Source: Phytophthora quininea (lineage: Eukaryota; Oomycota; Peronosporomycetes; Peronosporales; Peronosporaceae). Taken from it: a stretch of 64,000 nucleotides of DNA. The stretch covers positions 1,116,001-1,180,000 of the forward strand of contig JAAVTG010000531.1 in the NCBI GenBank assembly GCA_011947345.1, in the 5' to 3' direction. Positions 21,532 through 32,716 of the stretch are shown in pieces. A program made the position numbers and the translations under genes. The notes under the pieces are model-generated. The model made no database searches. It saw only the letters and a list, made by a program, of their open reading frames with translations, and was not told the DNA's origin. How positions within the stretch are numbered: position 1 is the first letter of the stretch; every line of letters starts with the position of its first letter.

Positions 21532-22037
21532 ATGCGCTTCACGTTCGCTCTTGCCTTGCTCGCTGCCCCCGTGCTCGTATCCGCCACGCTCGACCCGGCC
21601 AGCTCCAACTCCAAGGGACAGTGCCCCAGCACCTACAACTGCGAGGCCACCAAGGTCTCCAAGGCCATTCAGGCCGCCGAGTGTTCGCACAACACGCGTA
21701 CGTCAAGACGCAGACGTTTGCCGTCTTCGTGACCGACCACCAGTACGACGGCAACAACGGCTACCCGTACGGCACGTGCTCGGCGTACACCTGCGACCCG
21801 CCCACGTCGGATCAAATGACCGACAACGACGACTGCTGGACGTTCTTCTGGAGGTAAGGAGGCTGTCGAGCTTTCAAAAGTCAAATCCAATGTGATGCTC
21901 ACACTTCTTTTGGATACAGCGGCAACGGAACGGACAGCGGAGTCGGCACCGGTTGCATCAAGGACCCCACCACGGGGGACTGCGGCTGCGAGAACTCGGA
22001 CGGCACGTTTGTCGCCGACAGCAGCAGCTGCGTGTAA
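21532..22037 (+). CDS. Small secreted cysteine-rich protein SCR1, two exons, one frameshift
   Basis: ATG 21532 starts a clear signal peptide (MRFTFALALLAAPVLVSA). The mature part has regularly spaced Cys (GQCPSTYNC, AAECSHN, GTCSAYTC, DDCWTFFW, GTGCIKD, DCGCENSDG). Exons are 21532-21853 and 21920-22037, with a 66-bp GT-AG intron. The frame breaks near 21702, where one base is missing relative to SCR2; correcting it makes the splice phase and stop agree. Exon 1 is about 95% identical to SCR2. Exon 2 lacks most of the Ser-Gly-Asn-Gly repeat of SCR2. The function is unknown. Oomycetes secrete many such proteins into the host apoplast, so an effector or wall role is possible but unproven. Confidence 0.85.
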
Positions 22038-22725
22038 GTCGACGTTGTAGAAGTCCATCGATGTGTAGTGTAGTGGCTAGGAAGCACGTCCGGATCGCTG
22101 GATGCAAACGAAAAACATACGTGCCTTCCTATACTCGTAGTTACCGACTGTCAGCCACTGTCCTTTGAAGTGTTGTCGCGCCGCGGGCCGCTATCGACTG
22201 GAAGCGAAGCTTCAGTTTACTCCGGGCACGAGGCAGGCGAAGAAAGCAGGGACAACGAATAGAAACGAAGAATGAATGAAATGTGAGTGAATATCGTAGT
22301 AGTCTGTTGCTTGTCGCTTGAGACTCTCAAGTTGAGAGTAGAAACTCAGCTTGCGTACAAATCCCGCAAAGGCAACTTGTCCGGTCGTGAGCGAGTCAAC
22401 ATGGCTACACGCCCCTCCCCGTTGACTCCACCAGCTCGCCTGCCCATCTCCCTGCGGAGTCAACTTTGACACGCGGGGCTGCTGTTGATGCCGCATCCAA
22501 AATGACGGTTATTTTCCAAACGTTGGTACTACTTAAATTTGAGAAGTCTTGCCACGTTGAGCCATTCAAACAGACCCAAAAACACTAAATTTACTCATAA
22601 ACCATTTGTCCGACTAAAGTTGGTGCGATTGATAGCACCTGAACAGTTCTGCGCATATACAAGCTTCAACATCCACAACAGCATTCACCTGGCGACTGGA
22701 AACGCTTCATCGTCAAGGAGAAGCC
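22038..22725. other. Intergenic region between SCR1 and ABC2
   Basis: Nearly 700 bp without a supported gene; small frames on both strands (for example 22212-22496) have no protein features. It should hold the SCR1 3' region and the ABC2 promoter. Confidence 0.4.
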
Positions 22726-22739
22726 TCACTTCCCAATCT
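22726..22739 (+). promoter_or_regulatory. Initiator-like element upstream of ABC2
   Basis: TCACTTCCCAATCT matches 12 of 14 positions of the oomycete initiator consensus and ends 41 bp before ATG 22781. SCR2 carries almost the same sequence at 27706-27719. Confidence 0.5.
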
Positions 22740-22780
22740 GCTTTGAATCGCACAAGCTCCCAAGCTCCCGAAGCGCAACG

Positions 22781-25700
22781 ATGACAGCGCCCAAGCTTGA
22801 CGACACGTCGGGCAAGACGCTGATGGCTGAAGGATCTCAAGTGTTCAACGACCACGTCGCCGCCAAGCTGCAGACCGCGCTGGGGCGACCGCTGCCGCAG
22901 CTGGAGGTGCGCGTCAAGAACCTCACGGTCGCCGCCGACGTGGTGGTAGGACGCCACGAGGACGGCACCGAGATCCCGACGCTCACGCACACCATCAAGA
23001 CGGCGGCGCTCAAGCTGTCGGCCACCAAGCACGTGGTGCACAAGAGCATCCTGCGAAACTTTAGCGGCGTGTTCGAACCGGGCACCATCACGCTCGTGCT
23101 GGGCCAGCCCAGCTCCGGCAAGTCGTCGCTCATGAAGGTGCTGAGCGGCCGCTTCCCGAAGGACAAGCGCGTGACCGTCGACGGAGACATCACGTACAAC
23201 GGCGTGCCGCAGCAGGAGCTGACGCGCCGCCTGCCGCAGTTCGTGTCGTACGTGGACCAGCACGACGTGCATTTCCCGACGCTCACGGTCAAGGAGACGC
23301 TCGAGTTCGCGCACGCCTTCACCGGTGGGGAGCTGCAGCGGAGAGGCCACGAGCTGCTGGTGAACGGGTCGGTGGACCAAAACCTGGAGGCGTTGGAGAC
23401 GGTGCGCGCCATGTTCCAGCACTACCCAGACATCGTGATCGAGCAGCTCGGCCTGCAGAACTGCCAGGACACCATCCTGGGCAACGCCATGCTGCGCGGC
23501 GTGTCGGGCGGAGAGCGCAAGCGCGTGACGACGGGCGAGATGGAATTCGGCATGAAGTACATGACGCTCATGGACGAGATCAGTACGGGGTTGGACAGCG
23601 CTACGGCCTTTGACATCATCACGACGCAGCGCAGCATCGCCAAGACGCTGGGCAAGACGGTGGTGATCTCGCTGCTGCAGCCGTCGCCCGAGATTTTGCG
23701 CTCTTTGACAATGTGTTGATCCTCAACGCCGGTGAAGTCATGTACCACGGACCGCGGGACCATGCGCTGCCCTACTTTGAGAGTTTGGGTTTCCACTGTC
23801 CACCCCACCGTGATGCAGCGGATTTCTTGCTGGACTTGGGCACAAACCAACAGGCCAAGTATGAAGACCAATTGCCAGCGGGCACGACCAAGCACCCTCG
23901 CTTGCCGTCAGAGTTTGCAGAGCATTTCCAGGAGTCGAGAATTTATCGCGACACAATGGCTCGTTTGGAGGAACCGCTGCGACCCGAGCTGGCGGCCACC
24001 GTGACGGCGCACATGGATCATATGCCGGAATTTCACCAGTCGTTCGTGGAGAATGTGCTGACTGTCTTCAAGCGCCAATTGATGATCATGATGCGTAACA
24101 CGGCGTTTATCCGAGGTAGGGGGTTTATGGTGATCCTGGTGGGGCTGCTGTACGGTAGCACGTTCTATCAGGTGGATCCGACGGACGCCCAAGTGTTGAT
24201 GGGCGTGCTGTTCCAGTCGGTGCTGTTCCTCGGTTTGGGGCAGGCAGCGCAGATCCCAACGTACTGTGACGCTCGCGACGTCTTTTACAAACATCGGGGC
24301 TCCAACTTCCTTCGAACGCCGGCGTATGTTCTATCGAACTCTGTCAGTCAGATGCCTTGGGCACTTGCAGAGACACTCGTCTTTGGCTCTTTAGCCTACT
24401 GGATGTGTGGTTTGAGATCGTCAGTGGAGGCGTTTGTGGTGTTTGAGATCCTGCTCTTTTGACGATCATGGCTTTCGCGTCGTGGTTTTATTTTCTGGCT
24501 GCAATCTCGCCCAACCTGCACATTGCCAAGCCCCTGTCGATGGTATCGGTCATGTTTTTCGTCGTCTTTGCTGGATTCGCTGTCCCAAAGAGCACAATGC
24601 CCGATTATTTTATCTGGATCTATTGGATCGACCCCATCGCCTGGAGCTTGCGTGCAATCGCTTGCAACCAGTACCGCGCTTCAGAGTTTGATGTCTGTCA
24701 ATACCACGGCGTCGACTACTGCTCAAAGTATGACATGACGGCTGGCGAGTATTTCTTGTCGTTGTACGACGTTCCGTCCAACAAGAACTGGATCTGGCTG
24801 GCGATGATTTTCCTGGTTGCAACGTACATCGTCTTTATGATTTTCGGAGTACTCACGCTCGAGTACAAGCGGTACGAGAGCCCGAGCACATTACGCTGAA
24901 CGTGGGGGCTACTGAACCCGATGCGACCGACGACTACGTCCTTGCCACCACGCCTACTAGCGGTCGGAAAACGCCTGCGAGAGACATCCACGCGCAAGAG
25001 AACGAGGTCGTCACGCTCGACGTCAAACCGCCGAAGAAGTCATTCGAACCGGTTGTCATCGCGTTCCAGGATCTATGGTACTCGGTGCCGTCGCCACACG
25101 ACCCCAAGGAATCACTCACACTGCTGAGAGGGATCAGCGGATTTGCTCTACCGGGTTCCATCACTGCTCTCATGGGATCCACAGGAGCTGGCAAGACGAC
25201 ACTGATGGACGTGATCGCTGGCCGCAAGACGGGAGGAACCATCCAGGGCAAAATCCTGCTGAACGGCTACGAAGCGAGCGACTTGGCCATCCGACGATCC
25301 ACGGGGTACTGCGAACAAATGGACATCCACTCGGACGGGTCGACGATCCGAGAGGCGTTGATTTTCAGTGCGTTCCTGCGGCAGGACAGCTCAGTTCCCG
25401 ACAGTGACAAGTACGACTCGGTGGATGAATGTTTGGAGCTGCTGGATCTGCAGAGCGTGGCGGACGAGATCGTCCGAGGCAGTCCGACGGAGCGCATGAA
25501 GCGTCTGACGATCGGCGTGGAGCTGGCGGCCGACCCGAAGGTGCTGTTCCTGGACGAACCGACGAGTGGGCTGGATGCTCGGTCGGCCAAGCTGATCATG
25601 GACGGAGTGCGCAAGGTGGCGGACACGGGTCGAACGATCGTGTGCACGATCCACCAGCCGTCGACGGAAGTGTTTTTGCTGTTCGACAAGTTGTTGCTGC

Positions 25701-26905
25701 TGAAACGCGGTGGCGAGACGGTGTTCTTCGGCGACCTGGGCAAGGGTGCGCGGACGATGGTGGAGTACTTTGAGGCGATCCCGGGCGTGCCTTCGCTGCC
25801 GTTGGGGTACAATCCTGCGACGTGGATGCTGGAGGTGATCGGCGCTGGCGTGAACCACACGCACGACAACCCGATGGACTTTGTGGAGTATTTCAAAGCG
25901 AGCGAGACGAAGCGTGAGATGGAGATGGAGTTGGCGTCCGAGGGCGTTTCGATTCCTGCTCCTGGATCTGCAGAGCTGGTGTTTGCGAAGAAACGAGCAG
26001 CAAACTCGTGGACACAAATGAAAGCGCTGGTGGTGAGGTTCTTGGACTTGTACTGGCGAACGTCGTCGTACAACCTAACGCGCTTTGCCATCGCCCCGCT
26101 TCTTGCACTGCTTTTTGGTTTGATCTATGTGAGCGTGGAGTACACTTCATACCAGGGAATCAACGCTGGCGTTGGAATGGTGTTCATGACCACGCTTTTC
26201 AACGGTATAGTTGCCTTCAACAGCGTACTGCCCATTACAGCTCTGGACCGTCAAGCATTTTACCGCGAACGAGCTGCCCAGACGTACAATTCGCTGTGGT
26301 ACTTTGTTGGTTCGACCATCGCAGAGATCCCGTACGTCTTCGGCTCCATGTTAATCTACACGGTCATCTACTACTGGATGGTCGGTTTCACGGGCTTTGG
26401 CACCGCACTTCTCTACTGGATCAACACGTCGCTGTTGGTCTTGCTGCAGACGTATCTGGGTCAGTTGCTGGTATACTGCTTGCCCAGCGTAGAAGTCGCT
26501 GCTCTCTTGGGTGTGATGCTGAATTCGATTCTCTTCCTGTTTCTGGGGTTCAATCCGCCAGCCAACGCCATTCCGTCGGGGTACAAGTGGCTGTACACGA
26601 TCACGCCCCAACGGTATTCACTTGCGATTTTGGCAGCGCTTGTGTTTTGCAAGTGCGATAATCTCCCCACGTGGGATAGCGACACGAACCAGTACGTGAA
26701 CATCGGCGGCGATCTGGGCTGCCAGCCCATGACGAACCCGCCGGAGGGCATCGATCACATCACGATCAAAGAGTATGTTGAGTCGGTATTCGAGTACAAG
26801 CACGACGAAATCTGGCGCAACTTCGGCATCGTGTTGGCGTTCATCGTCGGCTTCCGACTGCTGGCGTTGCTATCGCTGCGATTCATCAACCACCAGAAGA
26901 AGTAA
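22781..26905 (+). CDS. Full-size PDR-type ABC transporter (ABCG), copy 2, three frameshifts
   Basis: Same architecture and motifs as copy 1: NBD1 with GQPSSGKSS and VSGGERKRV, NBD2 with GSTGAGKTT and FLDEPTSGLD, and two membrane domains. Single bases are missing at 23694-23697 (the same T run as in copies 1 and 3), 24457-24460 (TTTT) and about 24884 (CCGAG where copy 3 has CCGGAG). Correcting them gives 1375 residues. From about 24870 to 26055 it is nearly identical to copy 3 in opposite orientation, and from 25058 to 25797 also to copy 1. The first membrane domain differs from both. ATG 22781 is the first in frame. The gene follows SCR1 by 743 bp and faces copy 3 tail to tail. It probably exports xenobiotics or lipids at the plasma membrane; substrate unknown. 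Confidence 0.92.
24870..26055. repeat. Inverted-repeat arm: linker-NBD2 segment of ABC2
   Basis: About 1.2 kb nearly identical, in reverse complement, to 29232-30415 in ABC3. It covers the linker with LATTPTSGRKTP and the whole NBD2, and ends abruptly where the second membrane domain begins. A 740-bp part is also nearly identical to 3598-4338 of ABC1. Confidence 0.85.
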
Positions 26906-27705
26906 AGCACAGCTCTACGTGTTTGTTGCTTCATATCTTTCGAGATACTTTTTCAATACCACTGGTTTGTCGAGTTTTGGTTCGTGTGGGGCCTTATCTT
27001 CGTGTTCACATTGTCGATGTAGTAGTTGAGGAGTCTTGCAATCACGTACCCATGACAGCTTGTCGCCAATTCAGCACCTGGTGGCACCAGGCACCAGGCT
27101 GGTGCATGTCGTGCTGAACAAGTATCAATATGTGGTCATGAACGGCACGTCGCTGCGGGCGTTGGAAACCTAACCTTATCATTCTTGCCGCTTCACTCGT
27201 GTCTTTCAGGTGAGGTCGACCTGCTTCGCTTTCCCTGACGACCCATCGCATTTTGTGATAACGAACAAGCAATTCTACAAAGCCAGCTGGATGTCGGTGG
27301 ACGGCACCAAAGACTTGGTGAGTCAGGCACGGAGACAACGTTCCGCTCTCGGTGGACGCCACTGCTAATAGTGATGGCGTAGATAAACCCTTGCAGACTT
27401 CACTCGCAGTCGATCGTCCTGATTGACCTTTTTCCAGTCCCAGGTGGCGTGTCATGTGCTGCGGAGAGATGCACACCATCTCAAACATGGCGGTTCTTCG
27501 CTATGTCGGTGGCGGAGACCGACAAGACAAGTGTCGCTGACGTGCGCCATCTGGAAACCCGACACTGTGCGTGCCCGGAATCGTCCAGTCGGACACCACA
27601 ATTTACGGATCCGCAGACGTTTTTGATCGCCCGCCACATTTGCTTGTCAAGATGTAAAGTCCGATGCTGCAGGCCAACGTTGCTCTCCGCAGCAGTAACT
27701 CCGTC
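26906..27705. other. Region between ABC2 and SCR2 with a possible gene remnant
   Basis: No intact gene. A plus-strand stretch at about 27040-27330 reads in pieces as protein-like segments (LVHVVLNKYQYVVMNG, then after a frame change FAFPDDPSHFVITNKQFYKA and SWMSVDGTKDL). I cannot name the family and it is interrupted by stops. Confidence 0.3.
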
Positions 27706-27719
27706 TCACTTCCCAAGTT
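27706..27719 (+). promoter_or_regulatory. Initiator-like element upstream of SCR2
   Basis: TCACTTCCCAAGTT matches 12 of 14 positions of the oomycete initiator consensus and ends 29 bp before ATG 27749. Confidence 0.5.
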
Positions 27720-27748
27720 CCTACGAACAGTACAAACCACTTCCAACC

Positions 27749-28293
27749 ATGCGCTTCACGTTCGCTCTCGCCTTGCTCGCTGCCCCCGTGCTCGTGTCCG
27801 CCACGCTCGACCCGGCCAGCTCCAACTACAAGGGACAGTGCCCCAGCACCTACAACTGCGAGGCCACCAAGGTCTCCAAGGCCATTCAGGCCGCCGAGTG
27901 TTCGCACAACACCCGAACTCATGACAAACAAACTTTCGCCGTTTTCGTGACCGACCACCAGTACGACGGCAACCACGGCTACCCGTACGGCACGTGCTCG
28001 GCGTACACCTGCGAACCGCCCACGTTGGACCAAATGATCGACAACGACGACTGCTGGACGTTCTTCTGGAGGTAAGGGACTTTGCTTTCAAAGATGGTTC
28101 TACCAGCAATGTGATGCTAACATTTCTATTTGAACACAGCGGCAACGGAACCGAAAGCGGCAACGGAAGCGACAGCGGCAACGGTACCCACATCGGCGTC
28201 GGCACAGGCTGTATCAAAGACCCCAAAACTGGCAAGTGCGGCTGCGAGAACTCGGACGGCAAGTTCTATGCCGGCAAGAGCAACTGCAAGTAA
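27749..28293 (+). CDS. Small secreted cysteine-rich protein SCR2, two exons, intact
   Basis: Exons are 27749-28071 and 28140-28293, joined by a 68-bp GT-AG intron at the same place as in SCR1. The product has 158 residues with the signal peptide MRFTFALALLAAPVLVSA and ten Cys in the mature part, enough for five disulfides. Between the two Cys clusters lies a short repeat, SGNGTESGNGSDSGNGT, which supplies three N-glycosylation sequons and acts as a Ser/Gly linker. The C-terminal part is GCIKDPKTGKCGCENSDGKF. It lies in the loop between the convergent transporters ABC2 and ABC3; its stop is 94 bp from the ABC3 stop. Function unknown, with an apoplastic role possible. Confidence 0.9.
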
Positions 28294-28386
28294 AGAAATC
28301 AATGCGTTTCGATGTAGTATCGGTCTATGTTTGTCAACAGTAATATACCGTACTCAGTGAGCATCTTCGAGAACAGCCCCGCTTGT

Positions 28387-31300
28387 TCATTTGTTTTGGA
28401 AATTGACATAGCGCAGTGACAGCAGCGCGAGCAGCCGCAAGCCGACGATGAACGCCAACACGATGCCGAAGTTGCGCCAGATTTCGTCGTGCTTGTACTC
28501 GAATACCGACTCAACATACTCTTTGATCGTGATGTGATCGATGCCCTCCGGCGGGTTCGTCATGGGCTGGCAGCCCAGGCCTGCGTCGACGTTAACGTAT
28601 TGGTTCGTATCACTATCCCACGTGGGGAGCTGGTCGCAGTCGCTGAAAACGAGCGCCACCAGAATCGCCACCGAGTATCGCTGTGGTGTGATCGTGTAGA
28701 GCCATTGGTATCCGGCAGGGATTGTGCTTCCCGGCGGGTTGAAGCCGTAGAAGAGGATCGTGATCGAGTAGACCATCACGCCCACAAGCGCTGCAACGTC
28801 AACGCTGGGCAAGCAGTATACCAGCAGCTGACCCAAGTACGTTTGCAAGAGCACCATCAGCGACGTGTTAATCCAGTAGAGAACCGCCGTACCGAAGCCC
28901 GAAAACCCCACCATCCAGAAGAAGACCACCGTGTAGAGAAGCATTGCCCCGAACACGTACGGGATTTCCACCACGGTGGCCCCGACAAAGTACCAAACCG
29001 CACTGTAGGACTGGGATTCCCGCTCGCGATAGAAAGCGGGCCTGTCCTCGGCTGTAATGGGCAAGGCGCTGTTGTAGGAGATCACTCCAGTGAAATACGA
29101 AGTGATGAAGATCATACCGACACCAGCGTTGACCCCTGGTACGAATCGTAGCTGGAACCCACGTAGACCAGTCCGAATACGAGCGCCAACAAGGGCATGA
29201 TGATCAGTCTCGTGAGATTCGTTGATGGTGATCGCCAGTACAAGTCCAAGAACCTCACCACCAGCGCTTTCATTTGTGTCCACGAGTTTGCTGCTCGTTT
29301 CTTCGCAAACACCAGCTCTGCAGATCCAGGAGCAGGAATCGAAACGCCCTCGGACGCCAACTCCATCTCCATCTCACGCTTCGTCTCGCTCGCTTTGAAA
29401 TACTCCACAAAGTCCATCGGGTTGTCGTGCGTGTGGTTCACGCCAGCGCCGATCACCTCCAGCATCCACGTCGCAGGATTGTACCCCAACGGCAGCGAAG
29501 GCACGCCCGGGATCGCCTCAAAGTACGCCACCATCGTCCGCGCACCCTTGCCCAGGTCGCCGAAGAACACCGTCTCGCCACCGCGTTTCAGCAGCAACAA
29601 CTTGTCGAACAACAAAAACACTTCCGTCGACGGCTGGTGGATCGTGCACACGATCGTTCGACCCGTGTCCGCCACCTTGCGCACTCCGTCCATGATCAGC
29701 TTGGCCGACCGAGCATCCAGCCCACTCGTCGGTTCGTCCAGGAACAGCACCTTCGGGTCGGCCGCCAGCTCCACGCCGATCGTCAGACGCTTCATGCGCT
29801 CCGTCGGACTGCCTCGGACGATCTCGTCCGCCACGCTCTGCAGATCCAGCAGCTCCAAACATTCATCCACCGAGTCGTACTTGTCACTGTCGGGAACTGA
29901 GCTGTCCTGCCGCAGGAACGCACTGAAAATCAACGCCTCTCGGATCGTCGACCCGTCCGAGTGGATGTCCATTTGTTCGCAGTACCCCGTGGATCGTCGG
30001 ATGGCCAAGTCGCTCGCTTCGTAGCCGTTCAGCAGGATTTTGCCCTGGATGGTTCCTCCCGTCTTGCGGCCAGCGATCACGTCCATCAGTGTCGTCTTGC
30101 CAGCTCCTGTGGATCCCATGAGAGCAGTGATGGAACCCGGTAGAGCAAATCCGCTGATCCCTCTCAGCAGTGTGAGTGATTCCTTGGGGTCGTGTGGCGA
30201 CGGCACCGAGTACCATAGATCCTGGAACGCGATGACAACCGGTTCGAATGACTTCTTCGGCGGTTTGACGTCGAGCGTGACGACCTCGTTCTCTTGCGCG
30301 TGGATGTCTCTCGCAGGCGTTTTCCGACCGCTAGTAGGCGTGGTGGCAAGGACGTAGTCGTCGGTCGCATCGGGTTCAGTAGCCCCCACGTTCAGCGTAA
30401 TGTGCTCCGGGCTCTCGTACCGCTTGTACTCGAGCGTGAGTATCCCGAAAATGATGAACACTACGTAGAGAGCGAACAGAGTGACAACTCCAATCCAGAC
30501 CCAGCTTTTGTCGGAAGGAACGTCGTACAGCGACAGGAAGTACTCGCCCGCTTTCATCTGGTACTCAGCACAATAGTCGATGCCATTGTACACACACACT
30601 TCAAATGCTGCTGAACGGTACTGGCTGACAGCGACAGACCTCAAACACCAAGAAATGGGATCAAGCCAATAGACCCAAATGAAATAGCCTGGAATTTGAT
30701 TCTTCGGGATCACGAAGCCCGCAAACGCCACGAACGTGAAAATGGTCATCATCGACACGGGCTTTGCAATGTGCATGTCCGGAGTCACCGCCGCCATAAA
30801 GAAATACCAAGCGGCGAACGCCATCAGTGTCTGGAAAATCAACAGCAAATACAACAAAAATGATGCCGCAGTGCTGACGAAGCCACACATCCAATACACA
30901 ATCGATCCAAACACCAGCGTCTCGCCAATCGCCCATGGGATTTGGCTAGCCGAACAAGCGAGCACGTACGCAGACGACCGGATGAAGTTCGCTCGTCGCT
31001 GTTTGTAAAATATTCCTCGCGTGGCGCAATAGGCCGGGACCTGAGCGTATTGACCCAAGCCGAGAAAGAACAAACTCTGGAACAGGACGCCCATTTTCAC
31101 TTGGACGTTGCTGGGGTCCAGCTGGTAGAATAAAGTGCCGTACAGCAACGCCACCACAATAACCATCAAGCCGCGGACGCGAATGAACGCTGTGTTGCGC
31201 ATTGTCACCATCAACTGCCGTTTGAAAACGGTAATGACATTGTCCACAAAGTGGTGCTGAAATTTGGCATCTCTTCGAAGTCCGTCTTCACGTTTGCCAC

Positions 31301-32517
31301 CAGCTCCGGTCGTAGAGGTTCTTCCAAGCGGGATATTGTATCGCGATAAATTCTCGACTCCTGGAAATGCTCTGCAAACTCCGACGGCAAGCGAGGGTGC
31401 TTGGTCGTGCCCGCTGGCAATTGGTCTTCATACTTGGCCTGTTGGTTTGTGCCCAAGTCCAGCAAGAAATCCGCTGCATCACGGTGGGGTGGACAGTGGA
31501 AACCCAAACTCTCAAAGTAGGGCAGCGCATGGTCCCGCGGTCCGTGGTACATGACTTCACCGGCGTTGAGGATCAACACATTGTCAAAGAGCGCAAAATC
31601 TCGGGCGACGGCTGCAGCAGCGAGATCACCACCGTCTTGCCCAGCGTCTTGGCGATGCTGCGCTGCGTCGTGATGATGTCAAAGGCCGTAGCGCTGTCCA
31701 ACCCCGTGCTGATCTCGTCCATGAGCGTCATGTACTTCATGCCGAACTCCATCTCGCCCGTCGTCACGCGCTTGCGCTCTCCGCCCGACACGCCGCGCAG
31801 CATGGCGTTGCCCAGGATGGTGTCCTGGCAGTTCTGCAGGCCGAGCTGCTCGATCACGATGTCTGGGTAGTGCTGGAACATGGCGCGCACCGTCTCCAAC
31901 GCCTCCAGATTTTGGTCCGCCGACCCGTTCACCAGCAGCTCGTGGCCTCTCCGCTGCAGCTCCCCACCGGTGAAGGCGTGCGCGAACTCGAGCGTCTCCT
32001 TGACCGTGAGCGTCGGGAAATGCACGTCGTGCTGGTCCACGTACGACACGAACTGCGGCAGGCGGCGCGTCAGCTCCTGCTGCGGCACGCCGTTGTACGT
32101 GATGTCTCCGTCGACGGTCACGCGCTTGTCCTTCGGGAAGCGGCCACTCAGCACCTTCATGAGCGACGACTTGCCGGAGCTGGGCTGGCCCAGCACGAGC
32201 GTGATGGTGCCCGGTTCGAACACGCCGCTAAAGTTTCGCAGGATGCTCTTGTGCACCACGTGCTTGGTGGCCGACAGCTTGAGCGCCGCCGTCTTGATGG
32301 TGTGCGTGAGCGTCGGGATCTCGGTGCCGTCCTCGTGGCGTCCCACCACCACGTCGGCGGCGACCGTGAGGTTCTTGACGCGCACCTCCAGCTGCGGCAG
32401 CGGTCGCCCCAGCGCGGTCTGCAGCTTGGCGGCCACGCGATCATGGAAAGCTTCACTACCGTCAGTTAGCATCGCCTTGGCGATTTGCGGCATCCTCGAT
32501 CCGGTAGTCGCGGCCAA
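28387..32517 (-). CDS. Full-size PDR-type ABC transporter (ABCG), copy 3, three frameshifts
   Basis: Minus-strand paralog with a different N-terminus (MAATTGSRMPQIAKAM) that becomes nearly identical to copies 1 and 2 from about 32440. All PDR motifs are present: GQPSSGKSS, VSGGERKRV, GSTGAGKTT, FLDEPTSGLD. One base is missing at the T run opposite 31595-31598 (same site as copies 1 and 2), one opposite 31263-31265 (AAA), and one opposite 29133-29136 (GGGG). Restored length is 1377 residues. The membrane domains and large extracellular loops differ clearly from the other copies, for example CVYNGIDYCAEYQMKAGE in loop 3. The C-terminus FVNFQNK differs slightly from copy 2. It is convergent with SCR2 and ABC2 and precedes the RNR gene by 199 bp. 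Confidence 0.92.
29232..30415. repeat. Inverted-repeat arm: linker-NBD2 segment of ABC3
   Basis: Reverse-complement partner of 24870-26055, separated from it by about 3.2 kb that includes SCR2 and the divergent second membrane domains. A second pair of arms, the NBD1 segments 22791-23990 and 31300-32440, lies outside it. Confidence 0.85.
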
Positions 32518-32716
32518 GCAAGTATGGGAATGAACTGGCTCAGCTACATGCCCACCGGGTGATTAGTCGTCCATGGTGGTCGGGTCATCATGAACTCGAT
32601 TGGGGAATTTGCGCGGTGCGCAAGATGAAGAACTGCTGGTGAAGGTCGTTGACGCACCAAACATAACGTCTTCGCATATATATCTTTTAACATGTGTCTA
32701 GCAAAAGGTGTTTGGC

